DNA from: Megalobrama amblycephala
Taxonomy: Eukaryota; Chordata; Actinopteri; Cypriniformes; Xenocyprididae
Direction of reading: 5' to 3'
Assembly (NCBI RefSeq): GCF_018812025.1
Contig: NC_063061.1
Coordinates: 39,726,674-39,790,673, forward strand
DNA: 64,000 bases
The translations under genes and the position numbers were made by a program. Below the pieces are notes generated by a model. The model searched no databases and was not told the origin of the DNA. It saw only the letters and a program-made list of their open reading frames with translations. Of this stretch, positions 10,972 through 20,880 are shown in pieces. Numbering within the stretch: position 1 is the first letter of the stretch; the number at the start of each line of letters is the position of its first letter.

Positions 10972-13900
10972 GTACCCCCCCTCCCACGGCCCGCTCCTGA
11001 GGGCCGCGGACCCCGACGTCGTGGTGGTCTTCCTCTGGGGCGTGGAGCAGGTCTGTCTGGGTGGTTGGTGTGGAAGGTCTGTAACAGGATAGGATCAAGG
11101 ATATCATTCTTGGGGACCCATGAGCGTTCTTCGGGGCCATAGCCTTCCCAGTCGACGAGATATTCGAGTCGACCACCACGGCGCCGGGAGTCCAGGATCT
11201 CGCGAACCACGTAAGCTGTGCCGTCCTCCAGGATGAGTGGAAGGGGGGGCTCGGCGGCTGTCACGTCAGGTTCTGTGGAGGGAACAACAGAAGGGTGGTG
11301 AGGCTTTAGCAGTGATACATGGAATGTGGGGTGAATTCTACTGTACTGTGGAGGGAGTTGGAGTCGGTAGGTGACGGGGTTGATCTGCCGCAGGATGGTG
11401 AACGGGCCAATGAAGCGGGGACTCAGCTTCTTGCAGGGCAGACGCATCCTGATGTCCCTGGTGGACAGCCAGACCTTCTGCCCCGGTTGGTATACAGGAG
11501 CGTCGGAGCGCCGAAGGTCGGCTGCCATCTTGCGTCTGCGCAGGGCTCTCTGCAGTTGGTGGTGAGCTGAGTCCCAAACCCTCTCGCTCTCCCGGAACCA
11601 GTAGTCGACTGCAGGGACGTTGGAGGGTTCCCCATCCCAGGGGAACAGTGGGGGTTGGTAGCCGAGTACGCACTGGAAGGGTGTTAGTCCAGTTGTTGCT
11701 TGGCGGAGGGAGTTCTGTGCGTACTCGGCCCAACCCAGGTACTGGTTCCAGGAGTTCTGGTGGCCGTGACAGAAGGTACGCAGGAAGCGGCCTATCTCCT
11801 GAATCTTCCGTTCCGTCTGCCCGTTCGACTGAGGGTGGTACCCAGATGACAGGCTGACGGTCACACCCAGGAGGGAGAAGGCCTTCCAGACGTGAGAGAC
11901 GAATTGGGGTCCTCTGTCGGAGACTATGTCTTCAGGAATTCCGTAATAGCGAAACACATGGTTAAACATCAACTCAGCAGTGGCCATAGCGGTAGGTAGA
12001 CCCTCCAGGGGTATTAGACGGCAGGACTTTGAGAAGCGGTCTACCACCACCAGGATGCACGTGTGACCGTCAGACTCAGGGAGGTCGGTGACGAAGTCCA
12101 CTCCCAGGTTTGACCAGGGTCTCTCAGGAACGGGCAGAGGAAGAAGCTTGCCGGTGGGAAGATGGCGTGGGCTCTTTGAGATGGCGCACTCCCTGCAGCC
12201 CCGCACGTACCTCCTGACATCGTTGGCCATGTTGGGCCACCAGAAGCGTTGTTTGAGCAACGAGAGGGTCTCATTGGCCCCCGGGTGGCCAGTGCCAAGT
12301 GAAGAGTGGGTATTGTGCAGGAGTGGAGTGCGACGTGCCCGTGTGACGTATTGCAAGCCTTGGGGGCAACCCGGCGGAGTGCGTGTGGAGGCATTGGAGG
12401 AGGGAATGGTTTCTTCGGACCACTGGATCGGGTTTACGAAGATGGACTCCGGTAGGATTGTTTCAGGAACTTCAGGCTTTTCCTCAGGGGAGTAGAGACG
12501 AGACAAGGCGTCAGCTTTAGTATTCTTAGAACCAGGGCGATAAGAGATGGAGAAGTTGAACCTTGAGAAGAACATGGCCCAGCGAGCTTGACGAGGGTTG
12601 AGCCTTTTGGCAGCCTTCAGATATTCTAGATTCTTATGGTCAGTGAGAACTTGAAAGGGATGAGTAGCCCCCTCCAACCAATGCCTCCACTCCTCAAGGG
12701 CAAGCTTGACGGCCAGGAGTTCGCGGTCACCGATGTCATAATTGACCTCCGCCGGGTTGAGCTTGCGGGAGAAGAAGGCGCATGGATGGAGTCTACTTGG
12801 TGTCCCCTGCTGCTGTGAAAGAACCGCTCCCACTCCGGTGGTGGAGGCGTCCACTTCCACGACGAATGGGAGATCTGGATTAGGGTGGACGAGGAGGGGA
12901 GCGGTTGTGAAGGCTCTTTTAAGGGTCTCGAAGGCGTTGGTGGCTTGTTGGGACCAGGACAGAGACTTGGGCTGGTGACGGAGTAGGTTGGTGAGTGGAC
13001 TGACAATGGTACTGTAATTCTTGATAAATCGGCGGTAGAAGTTGGAGAAACCTAGGAAGCGTTGGAGTTCTTTGATTGTTGATGGAATGGGCCAGGACTG
13101 GATAGCGGAGACCTTCCCCTCGTCCATCCGGATGCCACTGTGATCAATTATGTATCCCAGGAAATGGACAGAGGGCTGGTGGAAGGAGCACTTTTCAGCT
13201 TTGAGGAAGAGATGGAATTGCCGTAAGCGTTGAAGGACCTCCGCAGAGGTTTGTTGGGACCAGGACAGAGACTTGGGCTGGTGACGGAGTAGGTTGGTGA
13301 GTGGACTGACAATGGTACTGTAATTCTTGATAAATCGGCGGTAGAAGTTGGAGAAACCTAGGAAGCGTTGGAGTTCTTTGATTGTTGATGGAATGGGCCA
13401 GGACTGGATAGCGGAGACCTTCCCCTCGTCCATCCGGATGCCACTGTGATCAATTATGTATCCCAGGAAATGGACAGAGGGCTGGTGGAAGGAGCACTTT
13501 TCAGCTTTGAGGAAGAGATGGAATTGCCGTAAGCGTTGAAGGACCTCCGCAACGTGGTGGCGATGTTCGGCCAAGCTCCGGGAGTAGATGAGGATGTCAT
13601 CAATATATACCAGCACGAACTTGTGGAGAAACTCCCGGAGCACCTCGTGTATGAAATCCTGGAATACGGAGGGGGCGCTGACCAGGCCATACGGCATGAC
13701 GAGATACTCGTAGTGTCCGGTGGGCGTGACAAAGGCGGTCTTCCACTCGTCCCCCTCACGTATCCGGATGAGGTTGTACGCGCTGCGGAGGTCCAACTTA
13801 GTGAACACAGTGGCACCGCGGAGATGTTCCAGGGCCGCTGGGACGAGGGGAAGTGGGTAGCGGAACTTGACGGTAATCTTGTTGAGGGCACGGTAATCAA

Positions 13901-14351
13901 TGCAGGGCCTCAAGCCTCCGTCCTTCTTCGCCACAAAAAAGAAGCTTGAAGCAGCAGGGGAAGTAGACGGGCGGATGTAACCTTGTTCGAGTGCCTCCTT
14001 GATGTATTCCTCCATGGCCTTCTCCTCCGGTATTGATAGGGGGTAGATGCGTCCCCTGGGCACTGGCTCACCTGGTAACAGATCGATGGCGCAGTCCCAT
14101 GGCCGGTGTGGAGGAAGCTTGGAGGCGCGTTGTGGGCAGAAGACGTCACTGAAGGGGGCGTAGTCCGGGGAACATCCACAGAGCGCTTCTCTACAGGGCT
14201 TTTGATGGACGTGGCATTGATGGCGAGAGACTTGGAGAGTGGAGATTTCGGAACAGGAAGCGCTGGGAAACAGTCTGGGAAGCAGTGGTCGCCCCACTTC
14301 AGGACTTCGCCCGTGCGCCAAGAGATGGTGGGATTGTGTTGTTCCAGCCAC
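10908..14351 (-). CDS. pol: Pol: reverse transcriptase, RNase H, integrase, chromodomain
   Basis: Open for 1,147 codons; meaningful sequence starts near residue 62. RT about 110-370 with [24 protein letters not shown] and the catalytic YIDDILIYS (about 249). RNase H about 495-615 ([22 protein letters not shown]). Integrase with an HHCC zinc region ending GCREC and a DD35E core (DFVTDLP, SDRGPQF, NGQTERK). The C-terminal chromodomain ([24 protein letters not shown]) marks a chromovirus and would direct integration to modified chromatin. Oddity: residues about 270-371 are repeated exactly once more (102 residues), doubling the RT segment after YIDD. The frame ends inside the 3' LTR. There is no ATG at the domain start; expression would need the upstream frames. 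Confidence 0.9.
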   Translation of the reverse strand: MAGTTQSHHLLAHGRSPEVGRPLLPRLFPSASCSEISTLQVSRHQCHVHQKPCREALCGCSPDYAPFSDVFCPQRASKLPPHRPWDCAIDLLPGEPVPRGRIYPLSIPEEKAMEEYIKEALEQGYIRPSTSPAASSFFFVAKKDGGLRPCIDYRALNKITVKFRYPLPLVPAALEHLRGATVFTKLDLRSAYNLIRIREGDEWKTAFVTPTGHYEYLVMPYGLVSAPSVFQDFIHEVLREFLHKFVLVYIDDILIYSRSLAEHRHHVAEVLQRLRQFHLFLKAEKCSFHQPSVHFLGYIIDHSGIRMDEGKVSAIQSWPIPSTIKELQRFLGFSNFYRRFIKNYSTIVSPLTNLLRHQPKSLSWSQQTSAEVLQRLRQFHLFLKAEKCSFHQPSVHFLGYIIDHSGIRMDEGKVSAIQSWPIPSTIKELQRFLGFSNFYRRFIKNYSTIVSPLTNLLRHQPKSLSWSQQATNAFETLKRAFTTAPLLVHPNPDLPFVVEVDASTTGVGAVLSQQQGTPSRLHPCAFFSRKLNPAEVNYDIGDRELLAVKLALEEWRHWLEGATHPFQVLTDHKNLEYLKAAKRLNPRQARWAMFFSRFNFSISYRPGSKNTKADALSRLYSPEEKPEVPETILPESIFVNPIQWSEETIPSSNASTRTPPGCPQGLQYVTRARRTPLLHNTHSSLGTGHPGANETLSLLKQRFWWPNMANDVRRYVRGCRECAISKSPRHLPTGKLLPLPVPERPWSNLGVDFVTDLPESDGHTCILVVVDRFSKSCRLIPLEGLPTAMATAELMFNHVFRYYGIPEDIVSDRGPQFVSHVWKAFSLLGVTVSLSSGYHPQSNGQTERKIQEIGRFLRTFCHGHQNSWNQYLGWAEYAQNSLRQATTGLTPFQCVLGYQPPLFPWDGEPSNVPAVDYWFRESERVWDSAHHQLQRALRRRKMAADLRRSDAPVYQPGQKVWLSTRDIRMRLPCKKLSPRFIGPFTILRQINPVTYRLQLPPQYSRIHPTFHVSLLKPHHPSVVPSTEPDVTAAEPPLPLILEDGTAYVVREILDSRRRGGRLEYLVDWEGYGPEERSWVPKNDILDPILLQTFHTNHPDRPAPRPRGRPPRRRGPRPSGAGRGRGGTVTDTSGSTSLPYPRTQSPAY
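10975..10985 (-). other. Polypurine tract
   Basis: On the minus strand GGGAGGGGGGG stands three bases before the 3' LTR, the expected place for the plus-strand primer of reverse transcription. Confidence 0.8.
12945..13551 (-). repeat. Exact tandem duplication inside RT
   Basis: 12,945-13,245 and 13,251-13,551 are identical over 301 bp, separated by GAGGT; the period is 306 bp, a multiple of three. The repeated part covers the RT region just after the YIDD motif ([20 protein letters not shown] onwards). A functional RT with this segment doubled is unlikely. Confidence 0.95.
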
Positions 14352-14752
14352 GGGCGCCCTAGAACCACGTCAGCGGTGGATTCCTCCAGAACCAGCAGAT
14401 GTAACTTCTCCGAATGCAGGACGCCAACACAGAGTTGAAGAGGTCCCACACAATGACGGATGTTCTTACGGCTCAGGGGTTTGCCAGTGATGGAGTGGAT
14501 TTGATAGCTAGTCGGAGACGGGGATATCTTGAGCTTGAGTTGACGACAGAGGGTTCCTGAGATGAAATTTCCTGCTGACCCTGAGTCGAGGAGCGCCACC
14601 ACTGGAATAGAAGTATTTGCAGCAGTAAGGGTTACAATCGTAGAGAGTGGTTTCATTTTCTGAATGGAGGGGAAAATTGCACTCACCACGGCCGAGGAGG
14701 ACGAGATGGGCATGTGGAGATAGCATGCCCCAGAGATCCACAATATAAGCAC
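13910..14752 (-). pseudogene. pol: Aspartic protease part of Pol
   Basis: Contains VALLDSGSAGNFIS (catalytic D-S-G of retropepsins) and, about 80 residues on, [13 protein letters not shown], the conserved second half of the protease fold. The frame is lost near 14,165, after which the true continuation is in the -1 frame (the RT reading). The C-terminal third of this open frame is therefore out-of-frame shadow sequence. Confidence 0.8.
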
Positions 14753-15012
14753 AAGTTCAGGGTCAGCCTTCTTTGTCTTTCCTTAGGTGTGAGACGTGAA
14801 TGATCTATTTGCATAGGTTCGGTGGCTGGTTCTGGAGGGCTGACGGGTTCGGACCGACGGAGGAGGTTGGTGGTAGATGACTGGCCCTGGTGCTCTAAGA
14901 GACACGACTGCATACGAGAACCCACGCGGATGGCGAGTTGGATGAAGCGTTCTAGTCCCATTGAGTCCTCGTTCCAAACCCTGACGGAAAGTAGTGATGA
15001 GGGCTTGTTCAT
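14683..15012 (-). pseudogene. gag: Gag C-terminal part with CCHC zinc knuckle
   Basis: Continues Gag in another frame, from about 14,965: ERFIQLAIRVGSRMQ, then the knuckle CLYCGSLGHAISTC (C-X2-C-X4-H-X4-C) near the end, stopping at 14,683. The protease frame starts in the -1 direction relative to it with a 70-bp overlap, which is where sushi-type elements and the derived gene PEG10 use -1 frameshifting. I see no canonical XXXYYYZ slip site before the stop. Confidence 0.8.
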
Positions 15013-15511
15013 TCCATCCGCTGGTGGCGGCTAGCGTTCGGAACTGCAAGGCATAATCGTTAACAGATAGATTTCTTTGCTTCAGATTATAGAGTTTCTC
15101 ACCAGTCGAAGAGTCCGCCAGAGGTTTCCCGAAGACCTCACGGAAGTGAGAGACGAACGCCGAGTATGACTTGACGACAGGGCCCTTCTGTGTCCACAGG
15201 GAGTCTGCCCATTGCAGGGCCTTACCTTGCAGTTGCGAAATGATAAACGCTATTTTCGCTGTGTCGGTAGTGTAGAGGTGCGGCTGCATCTCCAGGACCA
15301 GTTCGCATTGGAGAAGGAATCCGCTGCATTCCTCCGCCGATCCACTGTAGGGCGCCGGTTTGGCCATGGGACTGGCGGTGAATGCTGGAGAATGAGCGGT
15401 GATGGTGGGTGCGGAAGTAGCCGCGTTGGTGGGTGACGGTGAGGATGGCTGTGGTGTGAGTGCTCGGCGCAGCGCGTCCACGAGCTCCTGAAACGGATCG
15501 TTGGTGCTCAT
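14783..15511 (-). pseudogene. gag: Gag, N-terminal and capsid part (frameshifted)
   Basis: The ATG at 15,511 lies 28 bases inside the 5' LTR edge and opens MSTNDPFQELVDALRRAL. Proline- and serine-rich linkers are followed by a capsid-like stretch (FLLQCELVLEMQP, QWADSLW, LYNLKQRNLSVNDYALQFR) typical of Ty3/sushi Gag. After about residue 180 (near 14,965) the frame drifts to an unrelated tail, because the continuation lies in the +1 frame (14,683-15,012). The mid-capsid break cannot be programmed recoding, so this copy is defective or contains a sequencing error. Confidence 0.8.
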
Positions 15512-15528
15512 GCTGTGAAGTTGTTATG

Positions 15529-15537
15529 GTCCGGTCT
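15529..15537 (-). other. Self-priming primer-binding site
   Basis: Just inside the 5' LTR the minus strand reads AGAAGACCGGACC. It lacks the TGG that a tRNA 3' end would pair with. Nine bases (AGACCGGAC) are the exact complement of GTCCGGTCT at the inferred 5' end of the element's own RNA (15,860-15,868). Tf1 and the vertebrate sushi group are known for this self-priming arrangement. Confidence 0.7.
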
Positions 15538-15539
15538 TC

Positions 15540-16005
15540 TGTTACAACAGAGACACGGAGACAGAGGTAAAAGCAATCCAGGTAAGTTTTATTTCACAAT
15601 TAGCAGAGCACTGGGTGATAGTAAGCAGATATGTGGTTCTTGAGAGATGAATGGAATGTAATACTGTCCTTTTTAAACTTGCAGATGCTGGAGGATGCTG
15701 GAGGATGCTGGAGGGAGACGACGGAGACACTCTCACACACACAGGCAGGTAGGCACACGAGGAGAACAGGAGACGAAGGAGATGAAGGAGATCGCTGGAG
15801 CAGGTAAGTATGTCGTTGGGAGTCCTTAAGGTAAGCATACATGTGCTGTAGTGCAAACGAGACCGGACAGTGAGTGTGTGTGAGTGTGGTGGCTTTATAG
15901 TGGTGGTAATGATGGTGCTGATGATCTGCAGGTGGCGGTGATTAGTATGCTGGTGATTGAGTGCGTGGGTAAGGGAGTGAGGTGGAACCTGACGTGTCTG
16001 TGACA
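15540..16005 (-). repeat. 5' LTR of the chromovirus
   Basis: 466 bp, TG...CA bounded. It carries a TATA box, the inferred transcript start and a TTTATT (AATAAA on the coding strand) at 15,588-15,593. It contains two extra copies of a GATGCTGGAG unit relative to the other LTR. Confidence 0.95.
15860..15900 (-). promoter_or_regulatory. LTR promoter: TATA box and inferred transcript start
   Basis: CTATAAAG on the minus strand (15,893-15,900). About 28 bases downstream is GTCCGGTCT (15,868 down to 15,860), the sequence that is complementary to the primer-binding site. The spacing fits a TATA-driven start exactly at the self-priming sequence. Confidence 0.7.
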
Positions 16006-16407
16006 ACAGTGAGCTGCAAAATAATTTCTGAATCCCAGTAAGCGGTATTTTTGTTACAGTGTTACATTAATTGATCTCACTAGTGTTGACTGGGCAGTGC
16101 AGTAGTGTGTATTTGTTAAGTTTTGTGTGTCATCTGAGGCCAAAGTTTGATTTTGTCAGACAAGAATAAGTTTTTGACTAAAACATTTTATTTTGACCTG
16201 GAAGTTTGAGTTTTGTACAAGTTGGTGGATAGTTTTGAGATTGTGTTTATAGTTGTGAGAAAATGTTGAATTGTTTAATTTCAACTAGATTAAAAGTTTG
16301 AAAGACAAATTTATGCTGGCTCGTCATAAAGCCAACTTAAAGTCTTGTTTAAAAAACATAAATAGTTTGGTCAGTTAGAACAGAATATATAGATGTTCTG
16401 GGTGATT

Positions 16408-16515
16408 GCTAAAGTGTTGCTATGTGGTTGCTAGGAGATTCTGGGTGGTTGCTAGGCTCTTGCTGCAATTGCTGGGGTGTTGCTAGAGTATGTAGTTGAT
16501 GGGTTGCTCTGGGTG
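16408..16515 (+). repeat. Degenerate TTGCTAGG repeat cluster
   Basis: About seven spaced copies of (G)TTGCTA(G/T)(G), with linkers such as GTGTTGCTATGTG and TTCTGGGTGG, inside the right arm of the hAT element. Similar clusters lie at 63,539-63,700 and, inverted, at 27,101-27,147. Confidence 0.6.
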
Positions 16516-16941
16516 AACACAGACAGACATTCCCACCTCTGTTAATAACAGAAACTCAAAAATTGTTTGCAAAAAAACAAGTTTTTGTTGTTCTTTAACT
16601 TGCACTAAAACATGTGATTTATGCCATTGAAGTAACCTGTGTAATATTAATAAAACTGCTCATTTCCATTAGTGATACATGGTCAGACTCATTTTAAATC
16701 TGTTGATGTTTTTCATATAGTGCCTTTACTTGGTGCCATGATGGATATTGAAATCTTGATATTTATTTTGGTAATGCAATGTTTGTGAACACAACTGTGT
16801 ATGTCAGGCCATAAATCTCCAAAAACTATGCATGGGCGCTTGCTTTGGTGTTGTCACCCCTCATAGACCTCATGCCACCCCTTTGCCACCCTATAAATAA
16901 TTTTCTAGATCCGCCCCTGTGCACCCCTATTTCTGACAGTG

Positions 16942-19900
16942 TGGTGGGTCATTTAACACATTATTGCAGAAACCATTTAAGTTTGAGTTTCCTTTTGTTT
17001 AGACAGAAAGCAGCTCTGAACAAGACTTTATTCCATGACATCAGTATGGCTGAAATAACATATTTAATATATAACAATATATAATATTGTTGTAATTAAG
17101 ACCCCATCAATTAAATTATTGACTATTTAACCTTTAAGGTTTAATGTTGTAATATTTAAGACATTTTAAGACTAAAAACTCTTCAGCAAAGGTGTTTAAC
17201 AAAGTTTAATAAACATTGAAAAAATTTCACTGACTATATATAATTAAAACATATTTCATTTTTAAAATATGTAAATTATTTCAACTAGGCAAAAACTCAG
17301 TTTTTACCAACAATGGAAAATTAAACATTTCATCTCACTTAATTTATACACTTTAATCCAGTATGCGTAGAGCTTTATAGCTACAGACAGCTCAATACAA
17401 GTAGGATTGATCAAGGTTAAAACATAACTTAATACCGTATGTACATAACTTTCCCTCGTATGACAATGACATGACTGGAATAAAGCAAATAAACGAAAAA
17501 ACCCAGATATCCTCTTAATAGTGCTGCTGGCTAGCGTGGTGTCTAACTGAAAATAACTCCTCAGCAATCAGAAACAACAAAACACACAAAAAGACTGAAA
17601 TCCACTGGAATTTGGGCTGCTGTCATTGGGAAGATCATAATAAAATAGTCGATCATGAGGTTTCTAATAAACATCACATTACGTGGAATTGCTTAGTCTT
17701 AACTGATGTAGCGTTTGATGTTTTGTTGCAAGATAAAGCTGTTTTGTGTACACAGAAGCCCCTGCTATATGTGCGATATTGAAGCAAAATGCGAGATTTT
17801 TAAATAATACGATATTCAATATACGATACAATATTGCTTAAAGTGTGTAAAATCAATTTAAATTCTATTTAAAACTATTTTAAAACTGAAAATGATAAAA
17901 CCAATATATATGTTTCAAATTCTCTCTGGGAAAAGAAAGCATCACTACAACTGAACCATCAGTGTCATAGCATTCAAGTAAGAAATAAAGAAACTGCATT
18001 CAAATGTGACACTAAAACAGCATAGTCTTCACATGAAATAAATATACATTTTCATAAGATTCATAATAAACTAGAGTTACAAAAGTTATTTGTGAGAGAT
18101 TTTTCTCTTTTTCTTTTGTTGTTTGACAGACAGCAGCAGGTTTACTGTATTACATGCATCCGATATATTTCCCAACTGTTTCATTTAAGACAAAAACTGA
18201 CTGTTTACATAAATACTTGTCAAGACAGACATTTTGACATAATTGTGTGTGTATTTAACCATTCAAGTGTAATAAGGCGCAGAAGAGAACTGAAGGGATC
18301 ACGCTCTGTCAAAAAAAAGCAGAATCCCTGACGTTTAGGCCGATTTAGAAATCCCGGCCGGACGCATTTTCTTAGGTCCAAAATGGGGACATGTCTGGGA
18401 AAAAGAGGACGTATGGTCAGCCTAGTTCAATGGTTCTCAGTGAATCCGCATGATTTATGGGTCCACAGAGATCATCGGCTTCCGTTGGTGAACCATTGAA
18501 ATTTCGAACCATTAGGGTTAGGATTTTTATGCAACAATAACAAAAACAAGACAAGACAGTAATAAACAATAATAATGAACAAACATAAATGAGGGTTAAA
18601 AACCACAAATTAGACTAGAATGATTTACATAATCTTATATACAGTAGAGCTTTAAAAGTTCCTCAATGACATTAAATACAAGTCTTAATACTATCTTAAA
18701 AATAAAAAAAGAATGATTTTACTTTGAAAATTTACATTTGTGATTATAAAATCTGGCAAGAAAAAGAAGTAAATTAAGTACAAATTTAAAATGAGAAGGG
18801 TCTTCAAAGAGTCACCAAAGAAAACATTTTGGTTTATAGTTTAATTACTTTGAATTAAATTCAAAAGTTTGAAGATAGATACATTTTAACAAAGATTAAA
18901 AAATCAATCCAAAATATTATGAAATTTCGAACGGTTTCTAAACATTTTCAAACAGTTATGACGTATCGAAGCCTCATTTACCGAAATCATGTGACTTTGG
19001 CAGTTTGATACATGCTCCGAATCAATGAAGCTTAATAAAGCAGTGTTTGGAAATCATGCATCACTAATGATTAGTTAAAATATTGTGAAATTCGACAAAT
19101 CTGCATTTGTGCTCCGATGCTTCCTGAAGCAGTGTTTTGAAATCGGCCATCACTATATAAGTCGTTTTTTTTTTTTTTTTTTTTTTGGCGCACCAAAAAT
19201 ATTCTCGTCACTTTATAATATTAATATTGAACCACTGTACTCACATGACCTGATTTAAATATGTTTTTAGTACATTAATGGATCTTGAGAGAGGAAATGT
19301 CATTGCTCAGGCCTCACTGAGCCATCGGATTTCATCAAAAATATCTTAATTTGTGTTCTGCAGATTAACGCAGGTGTTACGGGTGTGGAACGACATGAGG
19401 GAGAGTAATAAATGACAGATTTTCATTTTTGGGTGAACTAACCCTTTAAGTCGTATGATTGGATGCTCAAGCCATCCTGGAGATTGTTGTCTATAAATAT
19501 GACCCTTCTTCCTGAATAAATCTGAGAATGCTTTGTACCACACTTGATCTGTGTCTGCTTGGTCATTCTCTTGAGGCCACACATCACAGGGGTTGAGGCG
19601 CCTGTTTCTAAACTGATGACTGAGACTACAAATATTCTGCCTATTATTGAGATTTTGATTGAACACACATAAAGTACATAGTGGGAAAAGTTTTTCTTCT
19701 CACTGTTTTAATGGGTGTAACACAAGAAGTAGCCTAAGCCTCAGTTCCTCTTTCAAACCTGCATTTCAGTTGAGAATTAGTCATTTTATAAAAATGTTTC
19801 ACTTCAAGTTTTTCCAGCCCCGGTATGTGTTAAAATCAGGTCTGCCACATGAGAGGCAACTAACAACCCTCAAATGCAAAGTTGAAACTGTAATAACATC

Positions 19901-20223
19901 ATTATGGTGAAACTGATTTTACAAATTCCCCAGTGCGTATTCATGTTTGCGTTCTGGAGATCACCAATGAGTTTCTGTTTAAAATGTGATTTTGCAGCTT
20001 TGAGCAATGAAGCCAATCAGAGGTGTATCAGTTACTCAGAGGTCTGTGTACCTTCGGATAATATGTTTTTTTCATTTTTGTCTTCTAAACAGAAAAACGA
20101 AGAAAGCATTCATTTATCACATATTCGACCCTCCTCATGAGAATAAATAAACAAATCTCGAGTCGTTGTTTCATATTTTTATTTTTGTTTTAATCACACT
20201 TTGTTCTAATCCGCCAAATTCAA
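16942..20223. other. Long non-coding stretch
   Basis: No gene is supported over 3.3 kb. Seen inside: a short inverted pair CAATGGTTC/GAACCATTG at 18,428-18,498, a run of 22 T at 19,165-19,186, repeated words around 18,955-19,150 (CGAAGCCTCATTTACCGAAA, GTGACTTTGGCAGTTTGATA) of a fish dispersed repeat, and the TTCACCCAAAAATG-family fragment at 19,377. Confidence 0.6.
19377..19448 (-). repeat. Fragment of the TTAGTTCACCCAAAAATGAA repeat
   Basis: On the minus strand reads AGGGTTAGTTCACCCAAAAA, then GTCATTTATTACTCTCCCTC and GTCGTTCCACACCCGTAA. Other fragments of the family are at about 2,749 and 29,250. Confidence 0.8.
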
Positions 20224-20310
20224 GGGTCAAGTCAAGTCAACTTCATTTATATAGCGCTTCTTACAATAAAGATACAGATTATTTCAAAGCAGCTTCACAG
20301 TGATAATAGA
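20224..20310 (+). repeat. Dispersed repeat fragment (TTTATATAGCGCTTCT)
   Basis: AAGTCAACTTCATTTATATA followed by CAAAGCAGCTTCACAGTGAT is the 5' part of the family seen complete at 6,131 and 25,488. Confidence 0.75.
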
Positions 20311-20439
20311 AAAATTTATAAACATTTCTTCATAATATTTTATAAATTTTAGGGATTTTTTGTTATTTATATAATATTTATATAATTTGAGAAGTGATAT
20401 TAATTCAGTTTTGAAATGGGGATAGGATCTAGCGTTAGC

Positions 20440-20880
20440 GTCAGTTCTGGCAGGTCACGTCAGTCAAGCTTGCATCAGCTGACTCCCAGGTGACCTGCGT
20501 CTACCTATAGGAATACGACGCCTATTACGGCATCTATATATAAGTTCCTCAGTATTATCAGCAGCTATTGCATTTCTCAGGAGCAAATTACCCTCCTCCA
20601 TCCCCAGCTCCTCCTCTCTTCAGTCAGGATTGGCCTTATTATTTCCCCTGAATCAGACTAATTCTCGAATATGTGTACGTTAAATCATGACATTTAATGA
20701 TATCTGCATGTTGGTCCTGTTCTGTTTACCCTAGGGGGTTTATTGCTGCTCTCCCTGCTCTTATCTATGCTAGGCTGCATGGATGCGCAGGGAGTTCTTG
20801 CCCAGAACAGAACCATACCGCCAATACAAACTCTATGCATTATCTATCATATTTGACGATAGTGGTCCTGACAGAAATGG
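20440..20880 (+). repeat. Promoter- or LTR-like repeat, partly shared with 31.97 kb
   Basis: Contains TCTATATATAAG (TATA-like, about 20,531). It ends with TATTGCTGCTCTCCCTG, then AATACAAACTCTAT and GTCCTGACAGAAA, words that recur in the same order at about 31,967-32,058. This could be an LTR or a duplicated intergenic segment; TG...CA ends and a second copy of the left half were not found. Confidence 0.4.

Larger units (their letters stand above)
10512..16005 (-). mobile_element. Ty3/gypsy chromovirus (Tf1/sushi type), nearly complete
   Basis: Two LTRs (460 and 466 bp) flank gag, protease, reverse transcriptase, RNase H, integrase and chromodomain in the usual Ty3 order on the minus strand. 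The 5-bp target duplication ACAGT is at 10,507-10,511 and 16,006-16,010. The LTRs start TGTCACAG and end GTAACA in element orientation. They differ by one substitution plus length changes in a short GATGCTGGAG minisatellite and a CT/CA run, so the insertion is young. The coding part is nevertheless broken by frameshifts and carries a 306-bp duplication in RT. It is inserted in the hAT at 9,432-16,919. Confidence 0.95.
9432..16919 (+). mobile_element. Non-autonomous hAT element (CAGGGGCGGATCTA ends)
   Basis: Terminal inverted repeats CAGGGGCGGATCTA and TAGATCCGCCCCTG. An exact 8-bp target duplication TGCACCCC lies at 9,424-9,431 and 16,920-16,927; 8-bp duplications and CAG...CTG ends are the hAT signature. 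Without the nested LTR retrotransposon it is about 2.0 kb, too short for a transposase. A possible first transposase exon survives at 9,874. The right part (16,006-16,919) contains a cluster of TTGCTAGG words. Confidence 0.9.
9210..16941 (+). mobile_element. MITE (CACTCTCAGAAA ends) interrupted by a hAT element
   Basis: The left part, 9,210-9,431, begins CACTCTCAGAAAATAAAG and carries inverted GTACC/GGTAC words. The right part, 16,920-16,941, ends TTTCTGACAGTG, the near inverse of the start. The two halves are separated by the hAT insertion at 9,432-16,919, which duplicated eight bases of the MITE. The superfamily is uncertain because no MITE target duplication is clear. Confidence 0.75.

Noticed and set aside
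15529..15537. tRNA-type primer-binding site for the chromovirus
   Set aside because: No TGG next to the LTR and no tRNA 3' complement recognised; the self-complementary match to the RNA start explains it better.
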